Source: Chelonoidis abingdonii (lineage: Eukaryota > Chordata > Testudines > Testudinidae). From it: a stretch of 64,000 nucleotides of DNA. This document shows, piece after piece, positions 1-10,375 of this stretch (positions are counted from its first letter, which is position 1; each line of letters begins with the position of its first letter). The notes below the pieces were generated by a model. That model was not told the origin of the DNA and searched no databases. It saw only the letters and a list, made by a program, of their open reading frames with translations. Both the position numbers and the translations under genes were made by a program. Location: NCBI RefSeq assembly GCF_003597395.2, contig NC_133769.1, forward strand, positions 174,755,019-174,819,018, read 5' to 3'.

Positions 1-800
1 TCAGAGACGTTGGGCTATGGTGTACGCTGCAGTGGCACAAAGGGGCTGGGAAGAAGGAATCCTTAGCAGATCAGCTGAAGAATCCCTAGGTATCATAGGG
101 CTAGCATACAAAAGCCCCGGTGCAGAGGGAATATTAGGGATATGGCAGATAAGAAGGGCTTAGTTCAGAACACTGAGGCAAACCATGTGCTGCACTGTCT
201 GAGGTTCAGCTGGATGTTATATTGGGTGTATTTTATAAATCTTTACGTTACAACAGAGCTCAGTTTTCTGTACATCCTGCAGACAGGGATATGGCATTTG
301 TATTACCTTCTATTATCTAGACACAAACCTTATTGTACAGCTTCAAGAATGTAGTATTCAAAACTATTACTGAATTGAAAAGAGTTGACACTGAGTTGGC
401 TGTTTTCAGAACCAAAAACTGGACTGTGCTCATGTTTAGGCAAGTCTGACCTATGGCTGCTCACACAGGGGCTGATGTTTGCTTGTCACTTCTTTCTAAC
501 ATCCAAAAGGCTGCTGTAGCTTTAAGTATCACCCAGTCAGCTGTCTGTGGGGTGAGCAGGCTCTACCAGCTTTAATCACCCATCTTAGCCTTGACAGAAA
601 ATGCTGCTCAGCAAGGCTGTGAGGGCATGAAATTGTGTTAAGCAACACTCATGAAAATGACTGGATTTGCTATTTTAGTGTAAGTGTCTAAATGTTTTTG
701 AAATTGTAATTTTCCTGTGCTGTTATGTGTAAAGGTGACCGCTCCATGTTGGGCCCTCAGCAGTTTGCGCTAGACAGCTAATCAGGTTGATTCATTTGTT
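1..800. other. No gene or clear repeat seen
   Basis: Ordinary A+T-rich sequence. A 70-codon frame at 142-354 (+) has no recognisable motif and no splice context, so I treat it as chance. Confidence 0.5.
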
Positions 801-819
801 GAAGTGGTCAGTAAGCGCG

Positions 820-835
820 CTCTCTCTCTCTCTCT
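820..835. repeat. (CT)n microsatellite
   Basis: Eight CT units after GCGCG, followed by CTGCAG. Confidence 0.85.
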
Positions 836-841
836 GCAGTT

Positions 842-1541
842 ATATAAGAGGATTGAGCTCTTCTGTGACTCTCAAGGATATAATGCTGTACAGTTATTTT
901 GAAGGGTACATATTAGAAATACAGAACTTTCTGAAGTAAACTGTGCAGATGCATTAGGGTTTTATTTTTGTAGGAACCAATATAATTACCTGAAGTGCTA
1001 ACATTACACACTTATTCAGTTTGCCAGCAGTTTTTAGGTACAGTAAGGATTATTATTACCTGGGTATCCAGAATTCCTGGTAGAGAGCAGCCTTTCTTAC
1101 ATCTGGCCCAAATGAATACATTTCCCCAGTCAAGGTATTTCATTATGTGTTTGTTAATTACAGAAGGACTGATCTAAACGAGGTTTGGAATGTTTGAGCA
1201 TTACCTGGTTCTGCCACACGATGGCACGCATCAGTTGAATGAAAATTACAGGATTATCGGAGAAATGCCTGTGAATGGAAATGAATCAAATCTTCTGTTT
1301 GGGTCTACGGTGCTCAGGGTTCATTTTCCCTAACTGTTGTTTCAATACACAATTTAGCTTGATCACAGTGAGGGAAGGTGGAGTTGGCTGCTTCCATCAC
1401 AAGCTGCAATAGATATGGCAAAAAAAAGAATTATTATTACGTTGGACTGGGGGGGTGGATGGGGAAGAGGAATCCTGCAAATAATACTAAACTTTAAAAG
1501 ATATTGGTGGTAGCAAAGCTGTTTATAGATTCCACCTCCCC
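842..1541. other. No gene seen
   Basis: Unique-looking A+T-rich sequence. It has a short run of A at 1420-1426 and a G-run at 1449-1455. A 60-codon frame at 995-1177 carries no motif. Confidence 0.45.
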
Positions 1542-1573
1542 CTCTTCAAAAGATCAGCTCTTCAAAAGATCAG
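1542..1573. repeat. Perfect 16-bp tandem duplication
   Basis: The unit CTCTTCAAAAGATCAG occurs twice head to tail (1542-1557 and 1558-1573) with no mismatch, which suggests a recent slippage event. Confidence 0.9.
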
Positions 1574-1803
1574 CAAACACCGAGGAATCAGGGAATCATT
1601 TTAAGTTTTTCAAGACATCATCTCACAAAGCCATGAAGTGTACTATTTCTCCCATATTTGTTTATTAATGGTCTTCTGCCAGAGTCTAGTGACTAGTACC
1701 TAGCTAATATTAGTGGTGGGGGAAATATCACTATAGCTGATAAAAGCATTTAGAGGTGCTTCAGTATCAGAAAGGTACAGTATGGTATATGGATCAATGA
1801 TGT

Positions 1804-1901
1804 TTAGAGATGGGTCAGAGCCACAGAAATCAGATCCAAAGCTAAATCAAATTTTTCAAGGAGGTGCTCTGATCTGGATTTTGGATTCACACCTATCTCT
1901 A
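1804..1901. mobile_element. Short hAT-like MITE
   Basis: Inverted ends read TAGAGATGGGT on the left and ACCTATCTCTA on the right, around about 75 bp. This is the layout of non-autonomous hAT elements. The 8-bp flanks do not match, so the copy is old or the ends are off by a few bases. Confidence 0.6.
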
Positions 1902-2029
1902 GTATCTATATTAATTATTATTTAAACCCTTGTTTATATCTTATCCATGACATTGGCTTATGTTCCGTTTCGTGCATAGCTTGCATGAAGAAGATCCATA
2001 TTATCAGGAACTGTTTAAGCATATTTCAC

Positions 2030-2215
2030 ACTTTATTATATATACTGTGCTAGACAGTTTATGAACATATAAGAAGAAACAGTGCTTGCCCAGTGAGTTT
2101 ACAGTCCACATGCAAAGCTACAGACAACAGGTGGATAGCACAAACACAGGGGAAGGCTGACTCTTTCTGATAAGAAAAATGAAACAATAAGTGCATGAAA
2201 AAACAATAGACACAC
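2030..2215 (+). repeat. Old SINE-like repeat fragment (same family as 15930 and 60300)
   Basis: The text around GTGCTAGACAG, CAGTGCTTGCCC and ACAACAGGTGGATAG matches a repeat whose usual form reads 'TGTGCTAGGCGCTGTACA ... GTCCCTGCCCCAAAGAGCTTACA ... ACAACAGGTGGATA'. Related text occurs at 15930-16100 and 60296-60400. Identified from memory of the family. Confidence 0.5.
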
Positions 2216-2546
2216 CAAACGAGCTGTCAAACCATTTGCCAAGTTTTTTGAAGGTACCTACTTTGCAGGTAACAAAGTAGAAACAAGTCCCCTGTTCTGT
2301 CCTGGCTTTCACTGTTATGTCCTAAGCATGGCTGATCAGGGCATAATTAATGGCATGAATGAGAATTAATGGCTAGGCTGAGATTTTTAAGGCTACCTAG
2401 GGGATGGGGTGTCCAATGCCCCTTACTCCCCTCCCTCAAGGCATCCTGCCTTGACTATGTGTCTCACCAAAGAAGATGGGCTAGTTCATCCCCCGCACTC
2501 CTTGCAAAGGGAAAAGGGGGTGGTGTCCAGGAGGCAGCTGAGTCCT

Positions 2547-3280
2547 GTTGCCCGGGGTTCTTTCAACCCAAAGCTCTTGGTAACTTTACGCTGCACGAGG
2601 TGGTGTCAGGAAATAAATCAGGGGAGACACGGCCGTCCAACCGATAGATGGCTGGCACAAACAGGACAACACGAGTGTTTAGCTTTAAGTGAAAACTTTA
2701 CTAGTCTCAAGCACTTACACACGTCTGCAACAAGATTAGTAAACACTCCCAACCCTTGATAATTACCAAAGCTGAGTGTGGCTTTTGAGTGACACAGCAG
2801 GAGCTGGTCTGCCACTGGGGAACACAAACTGCATCCAAAGGGAGAGACTAGTCCCGAAGAGTCCCCAAATGAGTCTCCTTATTTATACATTAGTAATAGA
2901 ATGACATGTCCCTTAAAGAAACCTTGTTAAATAAGCAGTTTCAAGCAAGAGGTTCCTTCTGATTGATTAGCCAGGTGTGGGTCTTTACAGAGCCTGCAGC
3001 CTTGAGACCCCAGTAGACATTCCTGAGGCTACATCCTACTCTTCTAAAATGTATCAGCAACTTCAACACAATTCTTATCAGGAAGAATGCAGGGTCAAGA
3101 TGCCCCTTCCGTGGCACCCTAAAACCCCCCTCCTCTCCTGCCTTGGTCAAGCTGAGACTTGCTTTGAACAGCTTGCTGACTAGGCTGTCTTTAACAATAA
3201 GCCATAGTGGTTTCAGGCACTTTACTGGTTTTGCCAAAGTCTCCCTGTACAAGTCCCAGCATTGCATTCTCCAGGATTGG
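2547..3280 (-). mobile_element. Probable solo LTR of an endogenous retrovirus-like element
   Basis: Read on the minus strand, the block has a TATA box (TATAAATAAGG near 2875-2888). An R/U5-like part follows, ending near 2547 in GGGCAACA, and a U3-like part lies upstream to about 3280. The overlapping small frames at 2941-3267 (-) and 2409-2759 (+) show no protein motif. The outer boundary near 3280 is uncertain and no target-site duplication was fixed. This is an LTR relic with no coding region. Confidence 0.5.
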
Positions 3281-3289
3281 GTCCAGCAT

Positions 3290-3610
3290 TACTGCTTAGA
3301 ACAAGTGATGACTATTTACCACCAAACAATACAATTCACTCTGGCTGCTTTGGAAGGTGCTATGCCTTTATATTAATCACAATTTGTTGGGTGACCTTCC
3401 GTTCACAAGTACAAGTCAGCAAAACAAAACAAAATCCCTCGCCATGTTTCTCACTCGTATACTGAAAAGCAGTCAGATCTTGGAAGCAAATATGAAAAAT
3501 CCTAAGCATCAAAATGCTTTTGACATTTTTATTAGTAAACAAACACCGAGAAGCTACATTTCTTGTGACACTGAGTTATAGAACAGTGTATTCTATCGTT
3601 GCTCTCTATC
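3290..3610. other. No gene seen
   Basis: A+T-rich spacer between the LTR-like block and the next hAT copy. The overlapping short frames here have no motif. Confidence 0.4.
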
Positions 3611-3618
3611 CTTCCTTC

Positions 3619-3805
3619 CAGGGCCGGCTCCAGGCCCCAACGCGCCAAGCGCGTGCTTGGGGTGGCATGCCGCGGGGGGCGCTCTGCCGGTTGCTGGCAC
3701 GCCTGCGGGAGATCCACTGGAGCCGCGAGACTGGCGAGCGGCAGAGTGCCCCCCCCCTGGCGTGCCACCGTGCTTGGGGCGGCGAAATGGCTAGAGCCGG
3801 CCCTT
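3619..3805. mobile_element. Non-autonomous hAT element, family A copy 1 (187 bp)
   Basis: The left end reads CAGGGCCGGCTCCAGG and the right end CTAGAGCCGGCCCTT, so the inverted ends match except for the final base. The flanks are CTTCCTTC (3611-3618) and CTTCCTCC (3806-3813), an 8-bp duplication with one mismatch, typical of hAT. The body is rich in CpG. It is the shortest of three copies in the window; the frames of 81-131 codons that cross it are not genes. Confidence 0.9.
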
Positions 3806-3814
3806 CTTCCTCCC

Positions 3815-4340
3815 TCCCCCCCAGCTCGCCTATTTGGTAGCTGATTCCAGAGGCCAATGACAATGTCCATGTCTCTTTCAAGTTGAATGCATTTGCTCTG
3901 TGTTTTGAGAGGCTTGCTTTCCTGCACTTGGGTATCAAGTCACGCTATGTAGAGAAAAAATGCAGGAGTTCATGGACTGTTAAGTGCTCAGCCGCTGCAC
4001 TTTCCTAAGTGAAGGCAACTGGTGAGCAAGTGCAGCGTTTAGAAATTTAAGAAAATATTTCTCCACTGGGAATGCTTGCTTATTCCATTTACCCCAGAAC
4101 TGCAACTTAAAATAAAAAGATAAAAACAATGTAGAGATTGCTTCAGAGGAGAGAGTCAGGTATAGAGATCAGATTTTTTTTTTTAATAGAGGAAAGAAAT
4201 GACTTTTCCCCTCATTGAATTTATTGACCCACATAAAGAAACCACTTCACTTTGAACCTGTGACTTTAGATCTACTTTTTCTAAAGTTCTCTCTTATTGT
4301 GTATCAACAAAAAACCTAAGTTTTCAAGACTGAACTGAAA
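3815..4340. other. No gene seen
   Basis: A+T-rich sequence between the hAT copy and the CR1 tail. No open frame worth reporting. Confidence 0.4.
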
Positions 4341-4344
4341 AAGT

Positions 4345-4827
4345 TTTTATGGAGGGAATGGTATGATGAGATTGCCTAAAATGATGTGTCACCCATCTGT
4401 GACTGCTAGTGGCAAATATCCCTAAAGGACAGAGATGGGACACTAGATGGGGAGGGCGCTGACTTACTACAGTGAATTCGTTCCCAAGTGTCAGGCTGGT
4501 GGGTCTTGCCAGGGTCTAACTGATCACCATATTTGGGATCGGGAAGGAATTTCCCCCCAGGTCAGATTGGCAGTGCCCCTGGGAATTTTTCCTATTCCTC
4601 TGCAGCATGGGGCACGGGTCATTTGCTGGTTTAAATTAGTGTAAATCATGGATTCTCTGTAACTTGACTTCTTTAAGCTATAATTTGAGGACTTCAGTAA
4701 CTCAGCCAAAGGTTAGGAGTCTATTACAGGAGTGGGTGGGTGAGGTTTTGAGGCCTGTCACATGCAGGAGGTCAGACTAGATTATCACGATGGTTCCTTC
4801 TGGCCTTAAAGTCTGTAAGGTCTGTAG
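4345..4827 (+). mobile_element. CR1 LINE 3' region (turtle type)
   Basis: The block holds the usual 3'-UTR landmarks in order: GGTGGGTCTTGCC, CTGATCACCATATTTGGGAT, AAGGAATTTCCCCCCAGGTC, GAGGACTTCAGTAACTCAGC, GTGGGTGGGTGAGG, CAGGAGGTCAGACTAGATTA and TTCCTTCTGGCCTTAAAGTC. No reverse-transcriptase part is present, so this is a 5'-truncated copy, as is normal for CR1. Confidence 0.85.
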
Positions 4828-4829
4828 TG

Positions 4830-5300
4830 GTATTTCACATTTATGTCATGTCTTCCATTGTGAAGAATCTCAATATGTTGAACAAACTGTACTCTACATG
4901 GATTTCTTTACACACTACTGAAATGTAGCTTCTTCTGGAGTAGAACAGGACAGTTGCTCTGTACCAGCTACACGGCACACCAAATTTTTTGGCATCAAAC
5001 TGCGCCAACAATTCCCCAGATGAAAAATACTGTGGAGAATAGGTTGTCTTTCTTTATACGGGGCTATAAATGTGCATGGCACTGTGTGAACTAGTAAAAG
5101 AGGTGGAATCTTGGCCCAATGGGGACAGGATCAAGATCTATATTCCTACTGCTGAACACTTACAATCTAAGTTAAGACTTGCCCTGACAAGGTCATGTAA
5201 CACATTTTGGACTGGAGAGAGGATGACTTCAGTTTTGTGTGTGAAGATTATTTCAATTCTGATTTCTCAGCTCTTTGCTAGTTGTGGCATTAAATGGTGA
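4830..5300. other. No gene seen
   Basis: Spacer with a possible old SINE-like fragment near 5070-5175 (GCACTGTGTGAACTAG ... ACTTACAATCTAAG). No coding signal. Confidence 0.4.
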
Positions 5301-5312
5301 GATGTTTAGTGT

Positions 5313-5436
5313 TAGGGTGACCAGATATCCCATTTTTATAGGGACAATTCTGTTTTTTGGGACTTTTTCTTATATAGGTGCTTGTTACTCCTACCATCTG
5401 TCCTGTATTTTTCACAGTTGCTATCTGGTCACCCTA
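5313..5436. mobile_element. Non-autonomous hAT element, family B copy 1 (124 bp)
   Basis: The ends are perfect inverted repeats, TAGGGTGACCAGATA and TATCTGGTCACCCTA. The flanks are TTTAGTGT (5305-5312) and CTTAGTAT (5437-5444), agreeing at 6 of 8 positions. A second copy in opposite orientation lies at 45526-45654 with a perfect 8-bp duplication, which fixes the termini. Confidence 0.9.
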
Positions 5437-5439
5437 CTT

Positions 5440-5965
5440 AGTATTTTTCTCCTAGACAAATATTCTTGCATTGCACTTGTGGTCTGCTAACCTGCTCCCT
5501 GGGATGGCAAATCAGTTTTTAAAATATTAGTGATCATAAATGGGAAATCAATATCTTATTTGTCACAATAAGGTAGAACAATGTGTTGCAACTTTTGCAG
5601 TATCAGTCTCCTCCTCCTCCTTCTTTCTCGACACTTCTCTGTTCAGGGCTGGCAACTTTCATAGTCTTTCAAATTGCATGATTGTGCACCTTCCTGTCAT
5701 GCAAATCAGTCTCTCTCTAAAGTTTGTTGATATCCAGTTAATGTACCGATGTTGTGGTCTCCCCTTGGTCATCTTCCATCCAAGATCATTGAAAGGGCCA
5801 TCTTACCAATATAACACTTAGTTCCTTGATGAACGTGCCCATACCAACATAATCTAGCCCCTTCAACTTGTCTTCAGAGAGTCAACCTGCATTAGGTCTC
5901 TCAACCTCATTTCATTTTCCTGCTCTTCAACCCTCAGTCATAGAATATATTGGCCTTTTTCTGCC
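5440..5965. other. No gene seen
   Basis: A 93-codon frame at 5540-5821 (+) has no known motif and no splice context. Treated as chance. Confidence 0.45.
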
Positions 5966-5970
5966 TGTGT

Positions 5971-6258
5971 CTGAGGCTATGTCTACACTTACTGGGGATC
6001 GATGCAGCAGGGGCTGATTTAGTAGGTCTAGCGAAGACGTGCTAAATCAACCACAGAGCACTCTCCAGTCGACTACTGTACTCCACCGGAATGAGAAGTG
6101 TAAGGTAAGTCAGCAGGAGAGCATCATCCATTGATGCAGCGCAGTGAAGACACTGCAGTATGCTGATCTGAGCTATGTTGATTCCACCTACCTTATTCAT
6201 GTAGCTGGAATAGCGTAACTAAGGTCGACTTACCCCAGCAGTGTAGAAAAGGCCTTAG
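5971..6258. mobile_element. Fold-back MITE with GTCTACAC-type ends
   Basis: The left end CTGAGGCTATGTCTACACT and right end AGTGTAGAAAAGGCCTTAG are imperfect inverted repeats. The interior contains GTCGAC and GACGTGCTAAATCAACC, typical of a turtle MITE family. No target duplication was identified. Confidence 0.75.
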
Positions 6259-6268
6259 TAACCTCCCA

Positions 6269-7006
6269 TGACAGGGTTTACCTGGTCCTTTGTGGCTCCC
6301 TACTGGAGGCCCTGTAGTCCTACTCTCCCTGCAGCTTTTCTAGGAAGGCCTGGAGGAGTCACCTTCCATGCTTCTTTCCTGGGGCAGGGTAACAGTCTAT
6401 CAGAGCCCAGAAGGCTCAGATAAAAGGAGCTGCAGGGCTTTAGTAGGGCAGTTCTTGGCTGGAATCAGAGGGTGAGGAAGGGTGCTCACCATGGCCCAGT
6501 AAATGGCTGCATTTATTGGGCCATGGAGGGAGAGGACCAGAGAATGTTAACCCTTTAACAGGTAAAAGGAAAGGGATTGGTTGGGAGGAAACCCAAGGAA
6601 TAGCAGCAGTGACTAATTAAAGGAGGCAGAATTTGGCTGCTGATTATAGTGTCCCTGGGTTGGGACCCAGAGTAGTGGACAGGTCCAGGTCCCCTCACTG
6701 GCCACTAGTGAAGTGGCCTAAGCCCTGAGAAAGGGACAAGTACCCTTTAGAAGCTTGAGAAAAGGGCTGGATTTAGAAGGCCTAGAGGTGTGCCTGAAGA
6801 CCTTGCAGAGAGCTGACAGTTTGAACTATTTGCTACTATGGGAGGGGTACTTTTTTTTTTATTGTGTGACTTGGTTGGAGGGCTGAGCTACTGAAGATCC
6901 ACCCAACGAGGCCTGCAATCTATAGGGGTGCCAGGAATGGGGAAAAGATTGCAGTATCAGCCCAGACATTAGGATGCACTCCAGAGGTGAGTGCCAACCC
7001 ATTACA
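6269..7006 (+). mobile_element. Gypsy-like solo LTR
   Basis: It begins TGACAGGGTTTACCTGG and ends CCCATTACA, so it has TG...CA termini. A TATA-like AGATAAAAGGAGC lies near 6418. GTCCCTGGGTTGGGACCCAG near 6650 and a tract like CACTGGCCACTAGTGAAGTGG are shared with other LTR blocks near 13.9, 27 and 63.5 kb. No internal region is seen on either side. Confidence 0.65.
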
Positions 7007-7009
7007 CCA

Positions 7010-7885
7010 CCCTGTAATAAGGGCTCGGGTTTCAGTGTGATTCAGCTTTTTAGGAGCTAGCCTTTGAAATATCCTACGTGAGTGATCTGTCCCTCTAAGA
7101 ATAGTTCAGGTTCCACCTTTCTAGCTTACCTTGGTCTTTGGTCCCCGATAATTACTGGGCAAAGAGACCAACCTCTACTGAGGGAACGTAGGCCCTTTCT
7201 TGTATGCGGTTCCTTTTAATGCCCCGTGCTTAATGGTCACCCAGTAACAAGGTTCTGGGTTGCTGTCCTGTGCTTATTTAGCCACAGGTTGCTTTGCCAT
7301 GCCAGCCCTTAAACAGAGTGTAAGAGCTCAGCCCTCTCAACTGTAAAATAGTGGAGCCTTTTCGTGCCTCAGGACCATTGCTGTGTAAGTGCTGGCTAAG
7401 AAATGCACAGGCCCAGGGTCACTATTATTTTTTATTAATCATCTGTGTTTAAGACAGATGACAGCTAAATACATAATACTGGTTCATTAGAAATCAATTA
7501 AATCATTGATTTATAACTGTCATCCCTGAGTACCATTTTTGCAGTGGAGCATAGCGGGGGCTGGGTGGAGAAGGACTCTGGTAAAGGGACGGGATGTGAC
7601 AATGCTGTGGCTCCAGCCCTGCTTTTCAAACTCAGACATAGCACACATTGATCAGCCCCTGCGTGTGGTTGGCTGGCCAGATGGCTGATCTCAGAGCAGG
7701 ATTCATTGTCTCCAGTATTGATCTGTAAAGAGTGCAGCAGAAACCTGTTCTTATACGGTCAGTGAAGCACACTAATTCCAGTGAAAATGGGGGCACAAGG
7801 ATTTGTATAGATTGGGTAAAGATCAGAAAGAAAAAGGTTCAGTTAATTATGGGGATGGGTGTTGAGGACTATTGAAACTCAAGAC
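7010..7885. other. No gene seen
   Basis: Mixed sequence with no open frame of note. It includes AATAAT/TTATTAATC stretches near 7425-7510. Confidence 0.4.
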
Positions 7886-8150
7886 CTGATACGCATCCCT
7901 TACCCTGTGCTGCTCGGGCTCCGATGGCAATTTAAACGGCCTGGGGTTCTGACCACTGCCGTGGTAGCAGCGGCTGGGAGCCCTGGGCCCTTTTAAATTG
8001 CTGGGCCCCGGAGCAACTGTCCACTTTTGTCACCTCCTGCCCCCCTTTAGCACCCCTCATCGGCGGTGTCCCTGCTGGTAAGCTTTAACATCGGCTGCCC
8101 ATTGGCCAGTACTGGCGGCCACTTCTTACCGGTAGCAGCCCACTTTCACC
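7885..8150. repeat. GC-rich interspersed repeat fragment
   Basis: The string AGCGGCTGGGAGCCCTGGGC followed by TTTTAAATTGCTGGGCCCC matches a dispersed turtle repeat that I recognise but cannot name. The mirrored GCAATTTAAACGGCCTGGGG suggests an inverted-repeat body. GGCCACTTCTTACCGGTAGC ends it. Confidence 0.5.
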
Positions 8151-9044
8151 TCTGATTAGAACCTTTAGGATTTCTCCTAGAATATTCATATCCTCTTCTA
8201 GAAGACAGAACAATCTCTTCTTATAGACTCACTAAGTGGGTTTCAGGTAACATCGTAGCCTGCTACAAGGGCACTTTTCTCTGTTTAGCAAAAAAGAAGT
8301 ACCAAAGTTAATGCAAAGGGTATATTTAGTTGCAAATAAACATATTATAATGTTTACTGACCACTGACCATAACTTTTCTTTAGGAACATAACAAAATAC
8401 AAATGCAAAACAAGATTAAAATCCATTACACCTCTACCTTGAGTCCTTGATATAACGCTGTCCTTGGGAGCCAAAAAATCTTACTACATTATAGGTGAAA
8501 CTGTGTTTTATGTTGAACTTGCTTTAATCCACCGGAGTGTGCAGCCCCGCCCCACCAGGAGCACTGCTTTACTGCATTGTATCCAAATTTGTGTTATATC
8601 AGGTGGTGGTATATCGAGGTAGTGGTGTATTTAAATTAAGGTTTCCAGCTTGTTGATTTAAATCATGATTAAAATTAGTAATTTAAATTGTTGTGATTTA
8701 AATCAATCCACTCTGGTATGGAAGCACTAGTCCTGCTGGTCTCATTAGCAAAAATCTTGGAAGCAAAACAAAAAGGATCAAACTGAGTCCTCAGACTCTG
8801 TCTTATGAGCTCATTACAGCTCTCAGGTCTTGTGGTGCTGATCTGAGCCCTGCGAACCAATTTACTTCACTTCCTTGCAAAGTAGAATTAATTCTTATTG
8901 TAAAGACATCTGCAGCTAAAGCCATCTTCATCTTATGAAATAGATTTTTTTTCTTACCCATTTGAGAAGATGGAAGGGGATCATGCATGTCATGTTCTAC
9001 TGTTTTCTCTTTTTTACATTGAAATGTGGTATGCTGGTAGGGCA
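8150..9044. other. No gene; presumed intron upstream of the ADH exon
   Basis: An AT palindrome-rich stretch (TTTAAATCATGATTAAA, TGATTTAAATCAATCCA) at 8650-8712 resembles a MITE end. The minus-strand frames at 8232-8474 and 8803-9045 show no motif. No upstream ADH exon was recognised here or anywhere in 1-9044. Confidence 0.45.
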
Positions 9045-9061
9045 CTATTTTTTTTTTTCAG
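9045..9061 (+). promoter_or_regulatory. Splice acceptor of the ADH exon
   Basis: A run of T (with one C) followed by CAG directly precedes the open frame. No other AG occurs in the tract, so the exon start at 9062 is the only obvious choice. The T-run is a likely place for slippage indels, which could explain the short 5' end of the exon. Confidence 0.65.
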
Positions 9062-9195
9062 GAAGAAGTTAAGACTCTTCCTAAACTGGTGTCTGATTAC
9101 ATGAACAAGAAATATTACCCAGATGCATTAATAACCCACATTTTGCCTTTTGATGAAATCAGTGAAGGATTTGAATTGCTGCAGACATGGAAAAG
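9062..9195 (+). CDS. Alcohol dehydrogenase (ADH, zinc MDR family) penultimate exon, partial gene
   Basis: A 134-nt open stretch lies between a T-rich tract ending in CAG (9045-9061) and a GTGAGT donor at 9196. It translates in one frame to 44 residues plus two bases (AG). The frame holds PKLVSDYMNKK near residues 7-17 and LITHILPFDEISEGF near residues 23-37. These match the C-terminal part of vertebrate cytosolic NAD-dependent ADH, which oxidises alcohols and retinol. In that family the exon ends within a Ser codon just before the last residues, S-I-R-T-x-x-x-F, and the trailing AG here fits that phase. Relative to the Gly-Gly-x-Lys-Ser start usual for the family, about 5 nt seem to be missing at the 5' end. 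The preceding exon and the short final exon were not found. LLQTW replaces the usual LL-x-S/T-G. It may be a real exon of a long-intron ADH gene or a relic. Membership of the family is nearly certain; the paralogue class (possibly ADH4-like) is not. Confidence 0.85.
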
Positions 9196-9201
9196 GTGAG
9201 T
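9196..9201 (+). promoter_or_regulatory. Splice donor of the ADH exon
   Basis: The bases AAAAG|GTGAGT give a near-consensus 5' splice site. The split falls after the second base of a codon, as at the last intron of vertebrate ADH genes. Confidence 0.75.
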
Positions 9202-9334
9202 GATTTTATTTTTTTATCTTCATGATAATTTCTTGAGTCAGTTTGATATATGAATTGCCAGAGAGAGATTCTGTTATTTCTTCACCAGTTTTGTGATAGA
9301 TAGGAGATGGATTCAAAATGGAAACTGAAGGCAG

Positions 9335-9740
9335 CTGAGGTGATGGAAAGGGTCAATGAGGACAAATTTGTAGGTAGTTTCGGTCACACGGATCAGTGAC
9401 AGCCCGTCTGGAGTCAGTGCAGTCACATGGGGAGACAGAACAAAGCTGAAGGTAGTGGGGGAGTTACTGAGGGTCAATAAGAATAAACTTGGAGGCAGTC
9501 AGGGTCAGCAAGGGACAGTGAGGCTATGTATCAAAGCAGTGGGGCCATGTGGGGTGAAGTAGAGCCAGGCTGGAGTTAGTGTGGTTGTGCAGCTGTCAAT
9601 GAGAATAAATTTGGAGGCAATCAGTCATGAAGGGGGTCGATAAGGGTGAGTCTGGAGGTAGTAGGGTCACAGGGGGTCAAAGAGCAAGGCTGGAGGTAGT
9701 CAGGGACACACAAGGTGAGGCTGATGGCAGCGGGGCTTGC
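9335..9740 (+). repeat. Degenerate minisatellite
   Basis: A loose unit of roughly 40-60 bp recurs: GGAGGCAGTCAGGGTCA, GGAGGCAATCAGTCATG, GGAGGTAGTAGGGTCAC, GGAGGTAGTCAGGGACAC, GGTCAATAAGAATAAAC and TGTCAATGAGAATAAAT. Copies are strongly diverged, so the period is approximate. Confidence 0.7.
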
Positions 9741-9747
9741 TCAGGGG

Positions 9748-10119
9748 CACAGTTGCCAACTTGCATGTGGTAAATAAGCACCTTAATTTTCACAATAAGC
9801 CAGAAATCAAGCTAATCCCCTTTCAAAACAAGCCAGTCCCTAAGAACCCCAACACTTCATATGACTAGATCCCCCTGAAGTGCGGTCTGGGACTATGGTG
9901 GGCCTGCTGTGCACCCTGACTCTCTCCCTCCTTGCCCTTGTTTGCCACCCACTCCCCCCCCTCTGCTTGCTGGGAGCCGATCAATTAAAAAAAAATAAAA
10001 GCAGCCATAAGCCAAACAAGCAACAAGCCAAAAACTAGCCAACAAGCAACTCGCAAGCCAATTAAGCCAAAACCAAGTCCAATTTCTGGTTTTTTTTCCA
10101 AACAGGTTTGGCATGTCTG
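9748..10119. mobile_element. Non-autonomous hAT-type element (372 bp) with TSD CTCAGGGG
   Basis: Perfect 8-bp direct repeats CTCAGGGG flank the element (9740-9747 and 10120-10127). Ends CACAGTTGCCAAC and TTTGGCATGTCTG are partly inverted. The interior has a cluster of AAGCCAA / CAAGC words (10002-10080). The 73-codon minus-strand frame inside is a by-product of that tract. Confidence 0.8.
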
Positions 10120-10312
10120 CTCAGGGGTCATGGAGAGCAAGGGTGGAAGCAGTGGGGTAATGTAAGGGTCACCTGCACCACAGCCTAACCACCTGAGCTA
10201 GCTGGCCCACTAGAGATACTCCTGCCTTGGCCATTTTGGAAAGGAGCAGCAGGCCCCTGAGGGGACTTTGTGGCCTCTGGAACAACATAGGCAGGTCGGG
10301 GCCAGTTTCTTG

Positions 10313-10375
10313 GCAGGAGGATTAGCACTTGCTTTACATTCTAGAACTTGTAGGATTGATGCCTGCATTCTCCAG
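10313..10375 (+). ncRNA. Degenerate tRNA-like core, unit 1
   Basis: GGATTAGCACTTGCTTTACATTC, then GTAGGATTGATGCCTGCATTCTCCA. The B-box-like GGATTGATGCC and the TGCTTTACAT loop match unit 4. The A box is eroded, so it is not a functional tRNA. Confidence 0.55.

Noticed and set aside
2941..3267. Possible protein of an endogenous retrovirus on the minus strand
   Set aside because: The frame sits in the U3-like part of an LTR with a TATA box and shows no viral domain.
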